This document shows, one piece after another, positions 37,876 to 49,627 of a stretch of 64,000 bases of DNA. The number at the start of each line of letters is the position of its first letter. Position 1 is the first letter of the stretch. Source of the DNA: Pardosa pseudoannulata (lineage: Eukaryota > Arthropoda > Arachnida > Araneae > Lycosidae); NCBI GenBank assembly GCA_032207245.1, contig CM063502.1, positions 65,671,069 through 65,735,068 of the forward strand, given 5' to 3'. The notes under the pieces are model-generated. The model ran no database searches. It was not told the origin of the DNA and saw only the letters and a list, made by a program, of their open reading frames with translations. A program made the position numbers and the translations under genes.

Positions 37876-38531
37876 TATGATCTTTGGTCTAAAAAGGAAG
37901 TGTTTTTTTTTTCACTCAGTTGTTCATTTTTGTTCCCTGTATAAGCGCAGGGAATCTTCTAAATTATTTATATAAAAATATCAGACACAGATGAAATAAC
38001 AACTCTATGCAATCTTCAGAGCCGAGTCTAGCAGTTTTGCTGCCCAGGACAAAGATGTAAAATGGCTCTACTTCCGAACTTTTTTGCAAAATAAAATATA
38101 TTTATTTTACTCTTTTCAAAAATCTTACTGATGATTAATTCTTTTTACCATGAGCATACTAAACGAAGCAATTTTGTAAACACTGTAACGTAGTCTCTGT
38201 GCTTATGATCTTTGGTCTAAAAAGGAAGTGTTTTTTTCAATCAGTTGTTTATTTTTGTTCGCTGTATAAGCACAGGGAATCTTCTAAATTATTTATACAA
38301 AAATATCGGGAACAGATAAAATAACAACTCTATACGATCTTCAGAGCCGACTCTAGCAGTTTTGCTGCCCAGGACAAAGATGTAAAATGCCGCCACTTCC
38401 GAAATTTTTTGCAAAATAAAGTATATTTATTTTACTCATTTCAAAAATCTTACAACACTGATTATTTATTCTTTTTACCATGAGCATACTAAACGAAGCA
38501 ATTTTGTAAGCACTGACCACCTTTAACGTAG
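37876..38531. repeat. Two-copy tandem duplication, unit about 328 bp
   Basis: TATGATCTTTGGTCTAAAAAG at 37876 and again at 38204. Both units include TCTTCTAAATTATTTATA, CAGAGCCGA.TCTAGCAGTT and ACCATGAGCATACTAAACG. A CAGAGCCGAGTCTAGC block inside each unit looks like a hAT end without a proven partner. Confidence 0.9.
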
Positions 38532-39078
38532 TAATGGCACAAATTAAACACTAGAATCGTACTTTTCCTTTGTAAAATCTTTTGCAAAACAAGAATCTTT
38601 ATCTGTATTTCGTTATATAAATGTTACAACGAATTGCTAATCAGCTCAAACTTTCTAAAAGGAAATTATACTCTTATTTTACAAATTTTATTAACCCTGG
38701 TTCATATTGGAATTTAACCCATTAAAAAATAGGAAATTGTTATGTGCCAGGCTTCCAATCTATAAATAATTAAATTTTGTAAACGATTGTTAAATATATT
38801 TTTTTATTAATAAAGAAAGTATTTTACAAATACGAGACACAATGTCACCCCTAACATTTTGCACCCCGGACAGGGATCCGGTTTGCCAGGCCATAGAACA
38901 ACCTCTGATAACTGTGACTGAAAGAAAATATACCCAAACCCCGTATTCTGCAAATTATATGTTTAATGAAAATAAATTCAGATCTACAAAAATTATTTTG
39001 AATATTTATTTAGCTTCAAATTTAGATGTGTAATGCTCATGTAAGCAGAGTATACCTTAATACGCGTTCCAAAGCACT
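38532..39078. other. No gene seen
   Basis: AT-rich; the 63-aa frame at 38842-39033 is unrecognised. Confidence 0.45.
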
Positions 39079-39092
39079 ACATTGTTGAGTAA

Positions 39093-39463
39093 GATCCGCG
39101 GTAACTCACTCGGCAAAAGCAGCGATCTCATAACTGAAAGGTTACGGATTCGGAGTTCGAGCCGGCCTAAGATCCGAATTGTTTGTTAAAGGTGACTGGG
39201 TCATGTAAAATGTGTTCGTGATCCCAATGTCTTCCAAGTTTTCAAAAGGTACCTCTGGTGGTAGTATACAAAACCTGGGGGTCTTCTGCTTGGTCCCTGC
39301 TTCTAAATCACGAGGACCCAGCGGGGGTGGGGTAATGTTACTCGATTCCGTAGCAATCCTTAAGCTACAGGTGCTCCTCGGGTGACGCTAAATGGGTAAC
39401 ACTTTCACAGTCATATTTTGGCATAAAGGTATATGTGTCTGTATTGCCAGCTGCATTGGAAAA
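39093..39463 (+). mobile_element. SINE family B, longest copy
   Basis: Head GATCCGCGGTAACTCACTCGG, AGCAGCGATCTCATAACTG, B-box GGAGTTCGAGCC, body GTTAAAGGTGACTGGGTCA, ATGTGTTCGTGATCCCAATG, then a 3' part with TACAGGTGCTCCTCGGGTG. It is flanked by a perfect 14-bp duplication ACATTGTTGAGTAA (39079-39092 and 39464-39477), the cleanest of its family here, implying a relatively recent insertion. Confidence 0.88.
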
Positions 39464-39477
39464 ACATTGTTGAGTAA

Positions 39478-41879
39478 AATACTATACTAACTGTACAATA
39501 CAATGCTATGAGTGATTATAACTGTTCTTTTTTATATGCATAGTAAAGATTGTAATGTTTTCAATTGAAAATTAAAATGTTAGGCGAACCTCTCTGTGAT
39601 AGAACCTGTATTATTATTTTATAAGGAAACAGCAAAGTAAAAAAAAAAAAATTACTTAACCAACATATAGTGTAAACATCCAAATTCTTGTGCTAATTTT
39701 TATAGATTACATATGTGCACATATTAAGCCCCCTATAAAATAATATTAATCTGTGTGCTTTTCATCTCTGCTTTAACATATTAAAACCATTTCGACACTT
39801 ATAATCCTCACTTAAATAATATTAGAAAGAAAAAGAGAAATTGCTTTGATATACAAATCTTTAATTTTATTTAAGATTTGAAGGATTAAAAGAACATTTA
39901 TATATAAAAAAATATTGTTCGAAAAATATGAAAAGTGATTATAAATAACAAAAGTGTACTTTTAATTCAGTAGGATATAAGCCAAAAATTTTAAAAGTTT
40001 TTTTCATTCTTATTTATTTAGTTAAAATTCATTAGCTGTATCAAAAATGTGGGACCCTTAAATTTGAGGGACTTGGGAAATTAACTCATGTGCCACGCTA
40101 GTAATATGGCGATCTTTGACTATCATAGTAAGCTATTAAATGTAATTAGTTCCACTTCATATTGCAGTTAATTTATGATCGTTTCCCACCGAGCTGAAAT
40201 AGTACGTGCGTGGAATGCAACAATTAAAAACGGTGCGTGGGGGAACGGGATAATTTGAAATGAATATCGTTTATAGGGGTCCGAGGAGTTATTTCAGTAT
40301 GCATTCACAAGGGAACGGTTCACGTTACAAACCGTTTTTAGATATAATTATGTCAGTGTTATGAAACTTTGTACACTTATATAGTAAAGTATAGAAATAA
40401 ATAAATCGCATTAGAAAATTTTAAAACTATTTTTAAATTTATTTTTTTGAAAATTTAAAACTTTCTTTGTGTCTTTATTTCTAATTTTTTTCTATTTTTG
40501 TCTTATAATAATTTAAGGAGCTTCAACACCCTTAAACAAGAGATCGAAGAACAACTTTCAGTAGTATTTTGCTTGCCATATGTAAAAAAATAGAAATTAA
40601 ATAAATGCAAATTTTTTTATTAATTATAAAAGAATTCCTCCTCTTTGGAAAAACGTTATTGATTACGAAGCAAATGAATAAGAAATTAGTGAAGTATAAT
40701 GAAAATTAGACACCACTTTTCAAAGTTAAATTTAAAAACATGTACTTGCGTGCATGATTGCAACCTTATTACTACCTCTAAATACAAAATATCATCTGTA
40801 ATGTACAATCTAAAGTAATATAGTCAGACTGAACCTAATTTATGTTATTTTAATAGCTATAATATATTAAAAAATAAACAATTAATATGATAGGAAAATT
40901 AACAGATTTTCAAGTATTTGAAAAGGTATAAAAATTGTTCTTTGGCACCGAAGTGTTTAAGTTTAAATTGAAGCTTTTAAGCACCTTTACAAATTGGAAA
41001 AATTTCATAATATATATTATAGTTGAAGAGTAATGCAAGCAAGAAGGAAAATTCATGTTTTTAAATAAGATGACTTTAAAGAGTTTTTTTTCATGTATTG
41101 TCTATGAGTCAGCTGACAAATTTTTCACTTTAACTCCTTAAAGTACAAGAATTTATTTTCGGGACTGTTTATATTAATACAAAAATAACGATTTTCATTT
41201 TTTTCATATAAGTTTTTTCAGAAGAATTGTTTTCTGGAAATTAAGTTTAACGATGTTGAAGTCCCTTAAAAATATTCTTTTCCTCTGTAACTCATTAAAA
41301 TGCAGAATTTATTTTTAGGACTATTTATAATTGTATAAAAACAACTATATTTTTCATATAAAGTTTTTCAGATGTTGAAGTCCCTTAAAAATATCCTTTG
41401 TGCATATTTAGGTATTATTTTTTAATAGATTGAATAGTTTTTTTTACAGGAAATGTTTACTTGTGCACTGGATTTCCATAAAAATTTTGGGCTTTTCTAA
41501 ATTTAATTGAGTTTTAATATTCTAGATGAAGTAAGAATTTAAAAATAATCCACAGATTTATTTGAATAAACCTATGTTCGAAATGTTTGGTAAACATTTT
41601 GCAGCAATTTATAAAAAATTAAGCTACAAGGAATATTTTAAAATATGAGCAAAAGTTTAAAATAAATAAATAATTTTTCATCATTACGATTTTAAAGAGA
41701 TTTAATGGGGTTAACTTATTTATACTTCATTTTATATGCTTACAAATTTTCATAGCTCTAAGTTAATAATTTGTAAAAAGAGATTGTAAGGTCTACCATC
41801 CCCTGAACGGGTACCATTCTAGACTTCTTCACAAATCTTCATAACAACTTTCTTTATTCGTAAAATATTAAAACGTTCT
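39478..41879. other. No gene seen over 2.4 kb
   Basis: Uniformly AT-rich. A short direct repeat near 41150-41400 (AATTTATTTT.GGACTGTTTATA, TTTTTCATATAAGTTTTTCAG, GATGTTGAAGTCCCTTAAAAATAT twice) is the only structure I see. Confidence 0.5.
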
Positions 41880-42552
41880 GTTCCTTTTAAAAGAAATTTT
41901 TTAAAAGTTCTTTCGCGAAGCTCTTTCTTAAAAAAATATTCACTTTTTTCATTTCAAGTATTATATTTTTAAAAATAACATTAAAAATAAACACAATGTA
42001 AAATTTAAACTCACTTCCCCGCAATATAACTTTTGAATTATGCTTGTTAGAAACTAAATTTTTATATAAAATATAAGACGGATATCTTTTTTTTATTCTG
42101 TAAACCTGAAACTTTATAGATGCCTAATGTTTTCAATTTTCGTACCCTTTACCATGGTATAAAATTGAATATATCCAACATATTAATATAATTGCGATTC
42201 CCATTACAAAAATGATGATAAATTTCCATTTGATATATAAAAATTAGTTTCTAATTTTCAAATTTATTTAGAGGGCAAGTGGCATGTGGTTTATTTAGAG
42301 GGTAAGTGGTTCTATTCTTTTCACTGGGTGTATATTTTTTGTGTTTATAGAAAAATGTACTGCATCATATAACACAACTAAATTGTTTTTGTAAAGTTAG
42401 ACCCTTATAAATGATATAGAGAATTTTATATTCTATTATATCTTTAAGATATCTATTATATCTTTTATTCTATTTTTATTCAAAACAGAGCAGAATTTTT
42501 ATATTATATTGAAAGAAAAATAGAATGTTTAAATGAAGATTTTTCAGCTCAA
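41880..42552. repeat. Diverged copy of the 276-bp satellite unit and its downstream flank
   Basis: CATTTCAAGTATTATATTTTT, AAATAACATTAAAAATAAACAC, TTAGAAACTAAATTTTTATA and TTATTCTGTAAACCTGAA follow the order of the 276-bp unit of 31140-32815. The DNA after it also matches the array's right flank (CAGAGCAGAA, CAGCTCAAAAGGTACTA versus CAGGTCAGAAGGTACTA). So a longer repeat contains the unit, and only the 31-kb copy has expanded. Confidence 0.7.
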
Positions 42553-43250
42553 AAGGTACTATTTCCCCTTTAGTCAACAGTAGACGGTCATCTGAAAGAA
42601 ATTTGCCTCAGAATTCGATGTTTCTATTTAACTGAATTGTGAAACTTAAGTAAGAATTAGAATCAAAGAGAGTGCTGTTATATTCATTACCTTGTAATTA
42701 AGGTACTATTTCCCCTTTAGTCAACAGTGGACGGTCATCTGAAAGAAATCTGCCTCAGAATTCGATGTTTCTATTTAACTCAATCGTGAAACATAAGTAA
42801 GAATTAGAATCAAAGAGAGTGTTGTTATATCCAATACCTTTTAATTAAGGTACTATTTCCCCTTTAGTCAACAGTAGACGGTCATCAGAAAGAAATTTGC
42901 CTCAGAATTCGATGTTTCTATTTAACTGAATTGTGAAACTTAAGTAAGAATTAGAATCAAAGAGAGTGCTGTTATATCCATTACCTTGTAATTAAGGTAC
43001 TATTTCCTTTAGTCAACAGTGGACGGTCATCAGAAAGAAATTTGCCTCAGAATTCGATGTTTCTATTTAACTGAATTGTGAAACTTAAGTAAGAATTAGA
43101 AATCAAAGAGAGTGCTGTTATATTATTACCTAATTAATTATTTTTTCAGTGGAATCTGAAAGATCTGCCTCAGAATTCGATGTTTCTATTTACTAATCGT
43201 GACATTTTACAAAGAGAGTGTTTTATCCATTACTTTAATTAATTCGACAA
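42553..43250. repeat. Tandem array, unit 147 bp, four copies plus a decayed fifth
   Basis: AAGGTACTATTTCC starts units at 42553, 42700, 42847 and 42994, exactly 147 bp apart. Each contains CAACAGT.GACGGTCATC, GCCTCAGAATTCGATGTTTC and CAAAGAGAGTG. A fifth unit (to about 43250) has many small deletions. The array starts exactly at the end of the preceding dispersed repeat. Confidence 0.93.
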
Positions 43251-43889
43251 TTGATTACTAAGCTTTTTGTTGTGTAAAACCCAGTTCGGGCAACGTAAAT
43301 GCGCTAATTTCGGAAAGTCCGACCTGAGTTCGGGCAAAAGGAAAACGTTATTTCAATTCCATGAATCCCGATATTGGTTCGTCCAGTACATAATATTCAA
43401 TTTGCAATTTTCCCAATAGACAGAGATACTTTACCGCCAAAAGTTCGGCAGTTTCGTGCCATTTGTCGCTATTTCTCGGATACTGTAAAGGAAATTCAAA
43501 GGAATCTGAGGGACATGGAATTCATGACAGTTGATATAGATAATAATATTATTGTTTAAAGTTTCTCATTTGATTTATTTTGCTGTAATTTGAGCAAATG
43601 TTACTGTAATCCATTAACATTTCCTATGCAGGTGAAAGTATTGAAAATAATAGTTATTTTGTTTAATTTTTTTTTTCAAAAATAATCTATTTCTAACATT
43701 TTGATGATAATAACAAACAAAATTAGAGAGAAATTTTTTTCATTTTTGGCACGTTTTTCTCAAATGTATTCCACAGGCAAGGAGTTAAAGGACTTTTAAA
43801 GCAAAAATTTTCAAGTTTTATAAGTATTTGATATACTTCAGGTGTGTTTTTGATCGTCGTATACCTTGGAATTATTATCGATAATTACC
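43251..43889. other. No recognised gene; one 61-aa frame
   Basis: A GC-richer patch around 43280-43350 repeats CAGTTCGGGCAA / GAGTTCGGGCAA. The frame 43374-43559 (plus strand) is better balanced in amino acids than its neighbours (VRQFRAICRYFSDTVKEIQ) but matches no family I know, and there is no clear start context or splice pair. It may be a fragment of an unknown repeat. Confidence 0.35.
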
Positions 43890-43897
43890 TTGTAGAG

Positions 43898-44985
43898 CAG
43901 GGGTTTTCTGCCTTTATGCATTATGCCTCCCTATTTTTTTCTACATTTAATTTTTATAGGAATAATTATATAGATACATTTTAAATAATACTAGCTTTGT
44001 TGCAAAAAATAGTGAAAACTATATTTTACAGAATAATAATAAGGTTGCTATAGCATACACAAACATGTAAGTTTATGTTTATATTAATTTACAAATTTAA
44101 CTTCATCTAAAGCAAATTTATGTAACGTGCATTTAACGCGAGGCTTGTTGTGATTTATTGACAGAAAGTTTATTATATCTTGACAGCAATATGGAAATCA
44201 CAGGCGGGGCCCGATCAAGGCAAAATTGGGCCCAGAGCCTGGTAGTCTTTCGGGCCCCCTCTACCCTCCTTTAAAGGCAAAAAATTAGTTTATAAAAAAG
44301 GATACAAACGAACATTTTTGGAGGAATGTTTATATTAATTTTTTTATGTTTACATACCTTTGCAGAACAGTCGAATGCCAAAAATCTGTATATCCTCAAG
44401 GATGTAAACTGTAACACTTGCAATCAAATTTTTATATTAAAAATAAAATAAAATAGTATAGGTAAGATTAATAAATAATATCTATTCGTAGATTTTAGGA
44501 CAAAATTAATAAAATAAAAAATAATAAAATTCAAATTTTGTTAATTAAATTATTTAAAATTTAATTTAAGTACCAAATTTTAGGGAGCCTCTAAAATTAG
44601 GGGGCCCAAGGCCTAGGCGAAGTCGGCCCGTGCTTTAATCAGGCCCTGATCACAGGAGCGAAAAAGTTAACCGAGAACGTCACCAGTAAGTAAAACTCGT
44701 TATTCTTTCATGCAACAGGAGGTTGTTTTGTGCATAACTGAAACAAAGCATTTTTTGAAGTTCCATTTTAAAAATCTTTCACTTCAGATAATTTCAATAT
44801 AGAAATTAAATTGTATACATAAAAATGTATGAAAAATAAAGATAAACATCTACAAACTGGATTTTTAGTTGTTACATTACGATACGTTTTATTTATTTGT
44901 AGAATTATGGTATAAAAATAATTATTTTATGAAAAATTTTTGGCATCTCCCCTTGGAGGCGTATCTCTCAGGTTGGAAACCGCTG
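43898..44985. mobile_element. hAT-type element, interrupted by another hAT element
   Basis: Ends: CAGGGGTTTTCTGCC and, reverse complemented, CAGCGGTTTCCAACC. Duplications TTGTAGAG (43890-43897) and TTGTACAG (44986-44993) match at 7 of 8 bases. Subterminal GCCTCCC / GGGAGGC-like stretches are also inverted. About 640 bp remain when the nested element is removed. No transposase. Confidence 0.78.
44205..44648. mobile_element. hAT-type MITE, family 2, nested
   Basis: A 444-bp element with ends CGGGGCCCGATCAA and, reverse complemented, CAGGGCCTGATTAA. Perfect 8-bp duplication ATCACAGG at 44197-44204 and 44649-44656. GGGCC-rich subterminal DNA is shared with 5670-7612. It lies inside the hAT element 43898-44985 and so inserted later. 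Confidence 0.88.
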
Positions 44986-44993
44986 TTGTACAG

Positions 44994-46589
44994 TTTAAAA
45001 TGAAAGTTAGTTAAAATCAATAAATTTCGAATAACAAAATAACTGTTTTATTAACCATTATTATTTTTTCTAACTATATTTCCAGAGAAAGCCTGCGATT
45101 ACAACCAAATTTTATTCTAATGCATAAAAAGAATCCTATCGATAAAAATGACCCTATTATGCGTAAAAGGGATGACACATTTCAATGCTGTTCCTTTTAA
45201 AACAATTAATACTTAATAGTTTTCAAAATTATTAAGGTTTTACCTTGAAATTATAAACATTTTCATATAACTATATTGATAATAACATATTGATCAAGCT
45301 TATTGGTCAAAAATAAACTAAATTAATTTTGAAAGTACACTGCTTTTTGAAAGTCCGGTTTGATAGTAGCAAATTGGGTCAACATTTCCTTACCTTCAAT
45401 TGTCTAGAGCAGAGGTTCTGAAACTTTTTTTTATACGGCACACTTGTCAGGGTCAATAAAAAATTACGACATAGCTATCCTTAAAGTGATTTTAAACAAG
45501 AAGGTAGAAGAGAAAATATGTACAAATTTAATGCACATTTTTCTTTAATGCAATGAATGAAGCTGTTTGGATAAATTTTTCCTTATTTTTATGTTATTAC
45601 TGTGGCTCCTAGTTTGGCAACCGTGGTTTAGATTTCTCATAATACTTTATTCAGAAAAATGCAATTTTTATTGCCAGTTAAAAAAGTTTACCTTTTTAAA
45701 TGTACAGTCTCCCAATTTTGTAAACTTGAACTGGAAGTTTTTTAAATTATGGAAACTATAATAATTTGTCTTATTCATCCAATTTCATCCATGATTAATT
45801 CGCTAGCAATTATATGTTTTCCTTTTTAAATTTTAAAATCAAGACGTATAAAATATCAATAAAATAAGCTAAGGTAGAAGGAAAATTATATTTTGTTCAC
45901 AGAAAAAATACTTTAAAATAAACTTTAGCTTAATTTTAGCTATAAATATTTCTTTTGTTTAGATAAAACAAGAAACATAAGCAATTAAAAAGGCATTACA
46001 TTTCCAAGTTTTGTAATAAAATAAAATTTTGTATATTCATTATTAGAGTTATACAAAAGTGCCCACCATCGTGTAAATGGGAAAAAATGTTTAATGCTTT
46101 AAAAAATTTAAATTAATGCTGAATTAAAAAAAATTAGACCCATATATTTACTGCAGAAAAATTGTTTAACTTACATGCATCGTGTTTGTTTAAATAAAAC
46201 GCTAACTATTAAAAATTGTGAATTATGTTTGTTAGCTGTTGCATCCTCTAAAAAGGTACCATACCAGTTAAAACGACAATTTGAATAAAATTTTAAAATT
46301 ATTTTAACTAAAATAAAATTCTTTCTGTATTTCCATGTAGAATAAATTCAAAAACGTGCTGACAGAAATAAATGTTTATAATATGTTTTAAATGGAATTC
46401 TGGGAGCTTTATAAACTAAAATGTTTTCTTTATGTAATGTTAAATATTTTGAAATATTTAATAATTTCTTCAGTACTATACCTTACTGTTTACATGTATA
46501 ATGAACTCCAAATTTTCTGTTTGAAGTATCCGATCAACTTCTTAAAACTTCAAAAATATGATTCTCTATTTGTCGCCTATTATCGCTTT
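44994..46589. other. No gene seen
   Basis: AT-rich. At 45411 CAGAGGTTCTGAAACTTTTT looks like a hAT left end; a possible right end near 45630 lacks a matching duplication. Frames at 45567-45761 and 46392-46595 are hydrophobic chance frames. Confidence 0.4.
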
Positions 46590-47060
46590 TTTTAAGTACT
46601 TTAATCTCTTTCACTGTCTGGCGTTATCTAACTTTAGTATAAATTGCGTAAAAAAAAAGTTTAAGAACAGCGTTTATTTTTGTTTATTATTATTATCAGC
46701 AAATTTATAATCTTCAATTTTCCTAGCTTTTAATAGTCTTTTCATATAAAATTCTCAAGAGTTTGAATTTATTCGGTCTTGGCACGTCACATTTGCCAAT
46801 TAAAACTTAAACTTTTAAAACTCTTTAAAAAGATTTTTTACCGATTTACCCTGTTTTTTTCATAAGTCCATTCTCCACAAGTGTTGCTTTATTTTTCAAA
46901 ATGTTTAAAAAGCATTAAAAAATTTTAAATCTTGAATTTTTTTTTTCTTCAAAAATAACTGATAAAAATAGGTTAGTAGGTTTTAGGAATAAAGTTAGTT
47001 TTTATTTATTAGTATTGTAGGCAAACTTAATTTATAATCAGAACTATTCCTAAAATATTC
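46590..47060. repeat. Old tandem repeat, unit about 300 bp, part 1
   Basis: Two very diverged units share AATTTATAATCTTCAATTTTC, TAATAGTCTTTTCATATAAAAT, CTTGGCACGTCACATTTGCC and TTTACCCT.T..TC with the units at 48120-48720. Confidence 0.5.
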
Positions 47061-47230
47061 GCAACCCGTGTACATTCTTAAAATGCTCACCCCCCCCCCA
47101 AGTTAAAATATTTAGTTTGGATTTGAAAGAAAGAAATTCAAATAAAGAATAATTTGGTTTTATTTATTTATTTTTCTTTCTTTGTATTCATTTTTATTTC
47201 AAACATAAAATTATCCCATCTTTCTCGAAC

Positions 47231-47800
47231 TATGGAGTACACTACTGTCATGGTACACAGGCCCGTAACTAGGTACTTTAACGTCCGTGGCAAAAAACTG
47301 GTCAGAGCCCCTACCAACAAATATAGTTAGAAAATATATAACCATTTTTATTTTTTATATATCATATAATGAACACAAAATATTTTGTTAATTCTTTAAA
47401 TGTTCCTAAGATATTAATTTTTATTTTTTTTCTTCTATTTTTACCTTATTAATAATACTTAAAAATAGTTTTGAACATTTTAGGGATATTATTTTCCTGA
47501 TAAACTGAATAGTTTACATGGGAATATTGTTTACTTAAACGTTTAATTTTCATAAAAATTTTAGAATTAATTTAAGAATAATTTTAGAATTAGAAAACTT
47601 ATTTTCAACTTTTCCTTATTTCTACTCGGGGTGAATCGTCCTCTTTCGGACCCCGATTCTTCACTGTGAGGCGCCCCTAAGACTGATGCGCCCGTGACAA
47701 ATGCCACCTTTACCACGTCCTAGTTACGGCCCTGATGGTACAGTATGGAGTACACTACTGTTATTGTACACTATGGAGTACACTACGGTCTCCATTACTG
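47231..47800. repeat. Short minisatellite split by a hAT MITE
   Basis: TATGGAGTACACTACTGTCATGG-like units lie on the left (47231-47257) and again on the right (about 47744-47820, two to three units with small changes). The MITE 47258-47734 inserted within the run. Confidence 0.7.
47258..47734. mobile_element. hAT-type MITE, family 3
   Basis: A 477-bp element with left end CAGGCCCGTAACTAGGT and, reverse complemented, right end CAGGGCCGTAACTAGGA. Perfect 8-bp duplication ATGGTACA at 47250-47257 and 47735-47742. It shares subterminal text with 13403-14097 (CGTGGCAAAAAACTGG; CCTAAGACTGATGCGCC). No coding frame. Confidence 0.93.
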
Positions 47801-48119
47801 TCATGGAGTTCCATATCCACCTTTTGTTGCTGCTTGTTGCGTCATTCTGAGATGTTAACGCCAATACTACTAACATTCGGCTAGAAATAGCGTTACTTCC
47901 TTTATAGGTAAATTTATTTTGGAGTATGGAGTTTGTTAAAATTTTCCTACAATCTACACAATTTTTGCCTGCCGCGTACTTTAACGCGCTAAAGGCCCTC
48001 TTTATAATCTTTATTTTTTTCTACTTTAAAATACCCTTTGCATATACAATTTACATGAACTTAATTTATTTAATGCATTATTGGCATGCATATGCACTTA
48101 TTAAAATTTAAAATATTCC

Positions 48120-48720
48120 TTTTAGTCCTTATTTAAAAAGTCTTTTAGTGGATTTCTTTTACCATTTACCCTCTCTCTAAATATTCCTGCTCTTGACAGG
48201 TATTACTTTGTTGTAATCAACGAGTTTGAATTACGTAAAAATAATATCTCTATTTGAATCTGGAGTTTTCTCCTGCTAAAATAACTCACGATAGCCGATA
48301 AATAGAGTTTGGGAATAACATTCATTTATATATATTATTGGAGGATTTATAATCTTTAATTTTCCAATTTTTCAATAGTCTTTGTACTTAAAATTTAAAA
48401 GAGCTTAATTTATTTGTCTTGGAATGCACATGTACCGATTAAAATATAAAATTTAAAGTCAATGTATTTATTTTATCGATTACCCTCTCTCATAATATGT
48501 CTCCTCTTGACAGGTGTTACTTTTTGGATTAAATCATTTTAAAAAAGTTTAATTTTAAACTTGGAATTTTTCTGCCAAAATAATTCTTGGTAGCAAACAA
48601 CTGAAGTTGTGGAATACCATTGATTTTTATTTACTGTTAGAAGTAAGACTAATTTATAAGCTTTAATATTCTAAATTTCAATAATCTTATGTCATTTGTA
48701 CCGATTAAAATTTAAAAAAG
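48120..48720. repeat. Old tandem repeat, unit about 300 bp, part 2
   Basis: Two units share TTACCCTCTCTC, CTCTTGACAGGT.TTACTTT, TTTTCTGCCAAAATAA-like text and GTACCGATTAAAAT. They are related to 46590-47060. Confidence 0.65.
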
Positions 48721-48799
48721 ATATTTGATATGCGAGCTGTAAGATTAGAACTCTGGTACCAAAAGTCAGCAATCACTGCCAGTTCAAGGAGTCACACGA

Positions 48800-48912
48800 T
48801 TGAAATCCACAACTGTCATTGATAATAGCCACTTGGAATAGGTTTTATGCAGTATATGCCGGTCTAACTAGCCCTCGTGTTGAAAAAACTTTATTATAAT
48901 GCTCCAAACAAT
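48800..48912 (+). mobile_element. SINE family A, 3' fragment
   Basis: CCGGTCTAACTAGCCCTCGTG and ATGCTCCAAAC match the 3' half of family A. Upstream text is only weakly similar. Confidence 0.6.
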
Positions 48913-49620
48913 TGTCACTTCAGTTTAAAAAATTTCCTTTTTTAAATGCATTAACTCCACTCACGCTATGAAGTTCATTGAGATAGCTAAGAGAGCCAGA
49001 AAAGTAAAAATCAAATTTTATTTTATGATTATACTAAATGGAACCAATTGTCCTCTTCCTGGTGATGTATCACACTAGTTAATCGAATAAGTGGAAGTCT
49101 GACAAATTTGTTTTTCTTTTTACCCACTGCGCAGCAAACACTACATAGATCTCTGGCGTAAGCAAAATACTTCACTGACATCTGGCATTGTTTTATAGTC
49201 AATAACAATATTTGTTTATATTTCTCACCATTATACACCCTTTGTGGTATCAAAGAAGCAAATGTTAACTGTGGATAGTGTGACATTTTTAATTTTTTGA
49301 AGATTTGCGATGTATTTTTGTGTTTTTTTAATATAGCCATTTTTTTAGATTTAGTTTGTAAAATCCAATAATTATTACGGTTGGCTCTTTACAAAATGTG
49401 CTGAAGGGTGTTTGGAAAAAGTATTAACTCTTACTGTCAAATAATAAAAGTCTCATTCATGGTCTCTGCAACGATTTCAATTAACAACTAGTGCAAATTT
49501 AAATTTCCAAAAGTCAAAAATGAATTGTATAACCATAATAAACATATACGTATTTCACTACCAATATAGAAATACTATGTAAAATCAAAATTTATAGTTC
49601 TGACTCAACCAAATTTATGG
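48913..49620. other. No recognised gene
   Basis: The minus-strand frame 49029-49340 (103 aa) has no motif I recognise and no visible splice partner. Confidence 0.4.
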
Positions 49621-49627
49621 GAAACAA

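Noticed and set aside
45411..45640. Putative hAT element starting CAGAGGTTCTGAAAC
   Set aside because: The only candidate right end (GGCAACCGTGG) is weakly similar and lacks a target duplication.
49029..49340. 103-aa minus-strand frame as a possible exon
   Set aside because: No known domain and no convincing splice partner; AT-driven composition.
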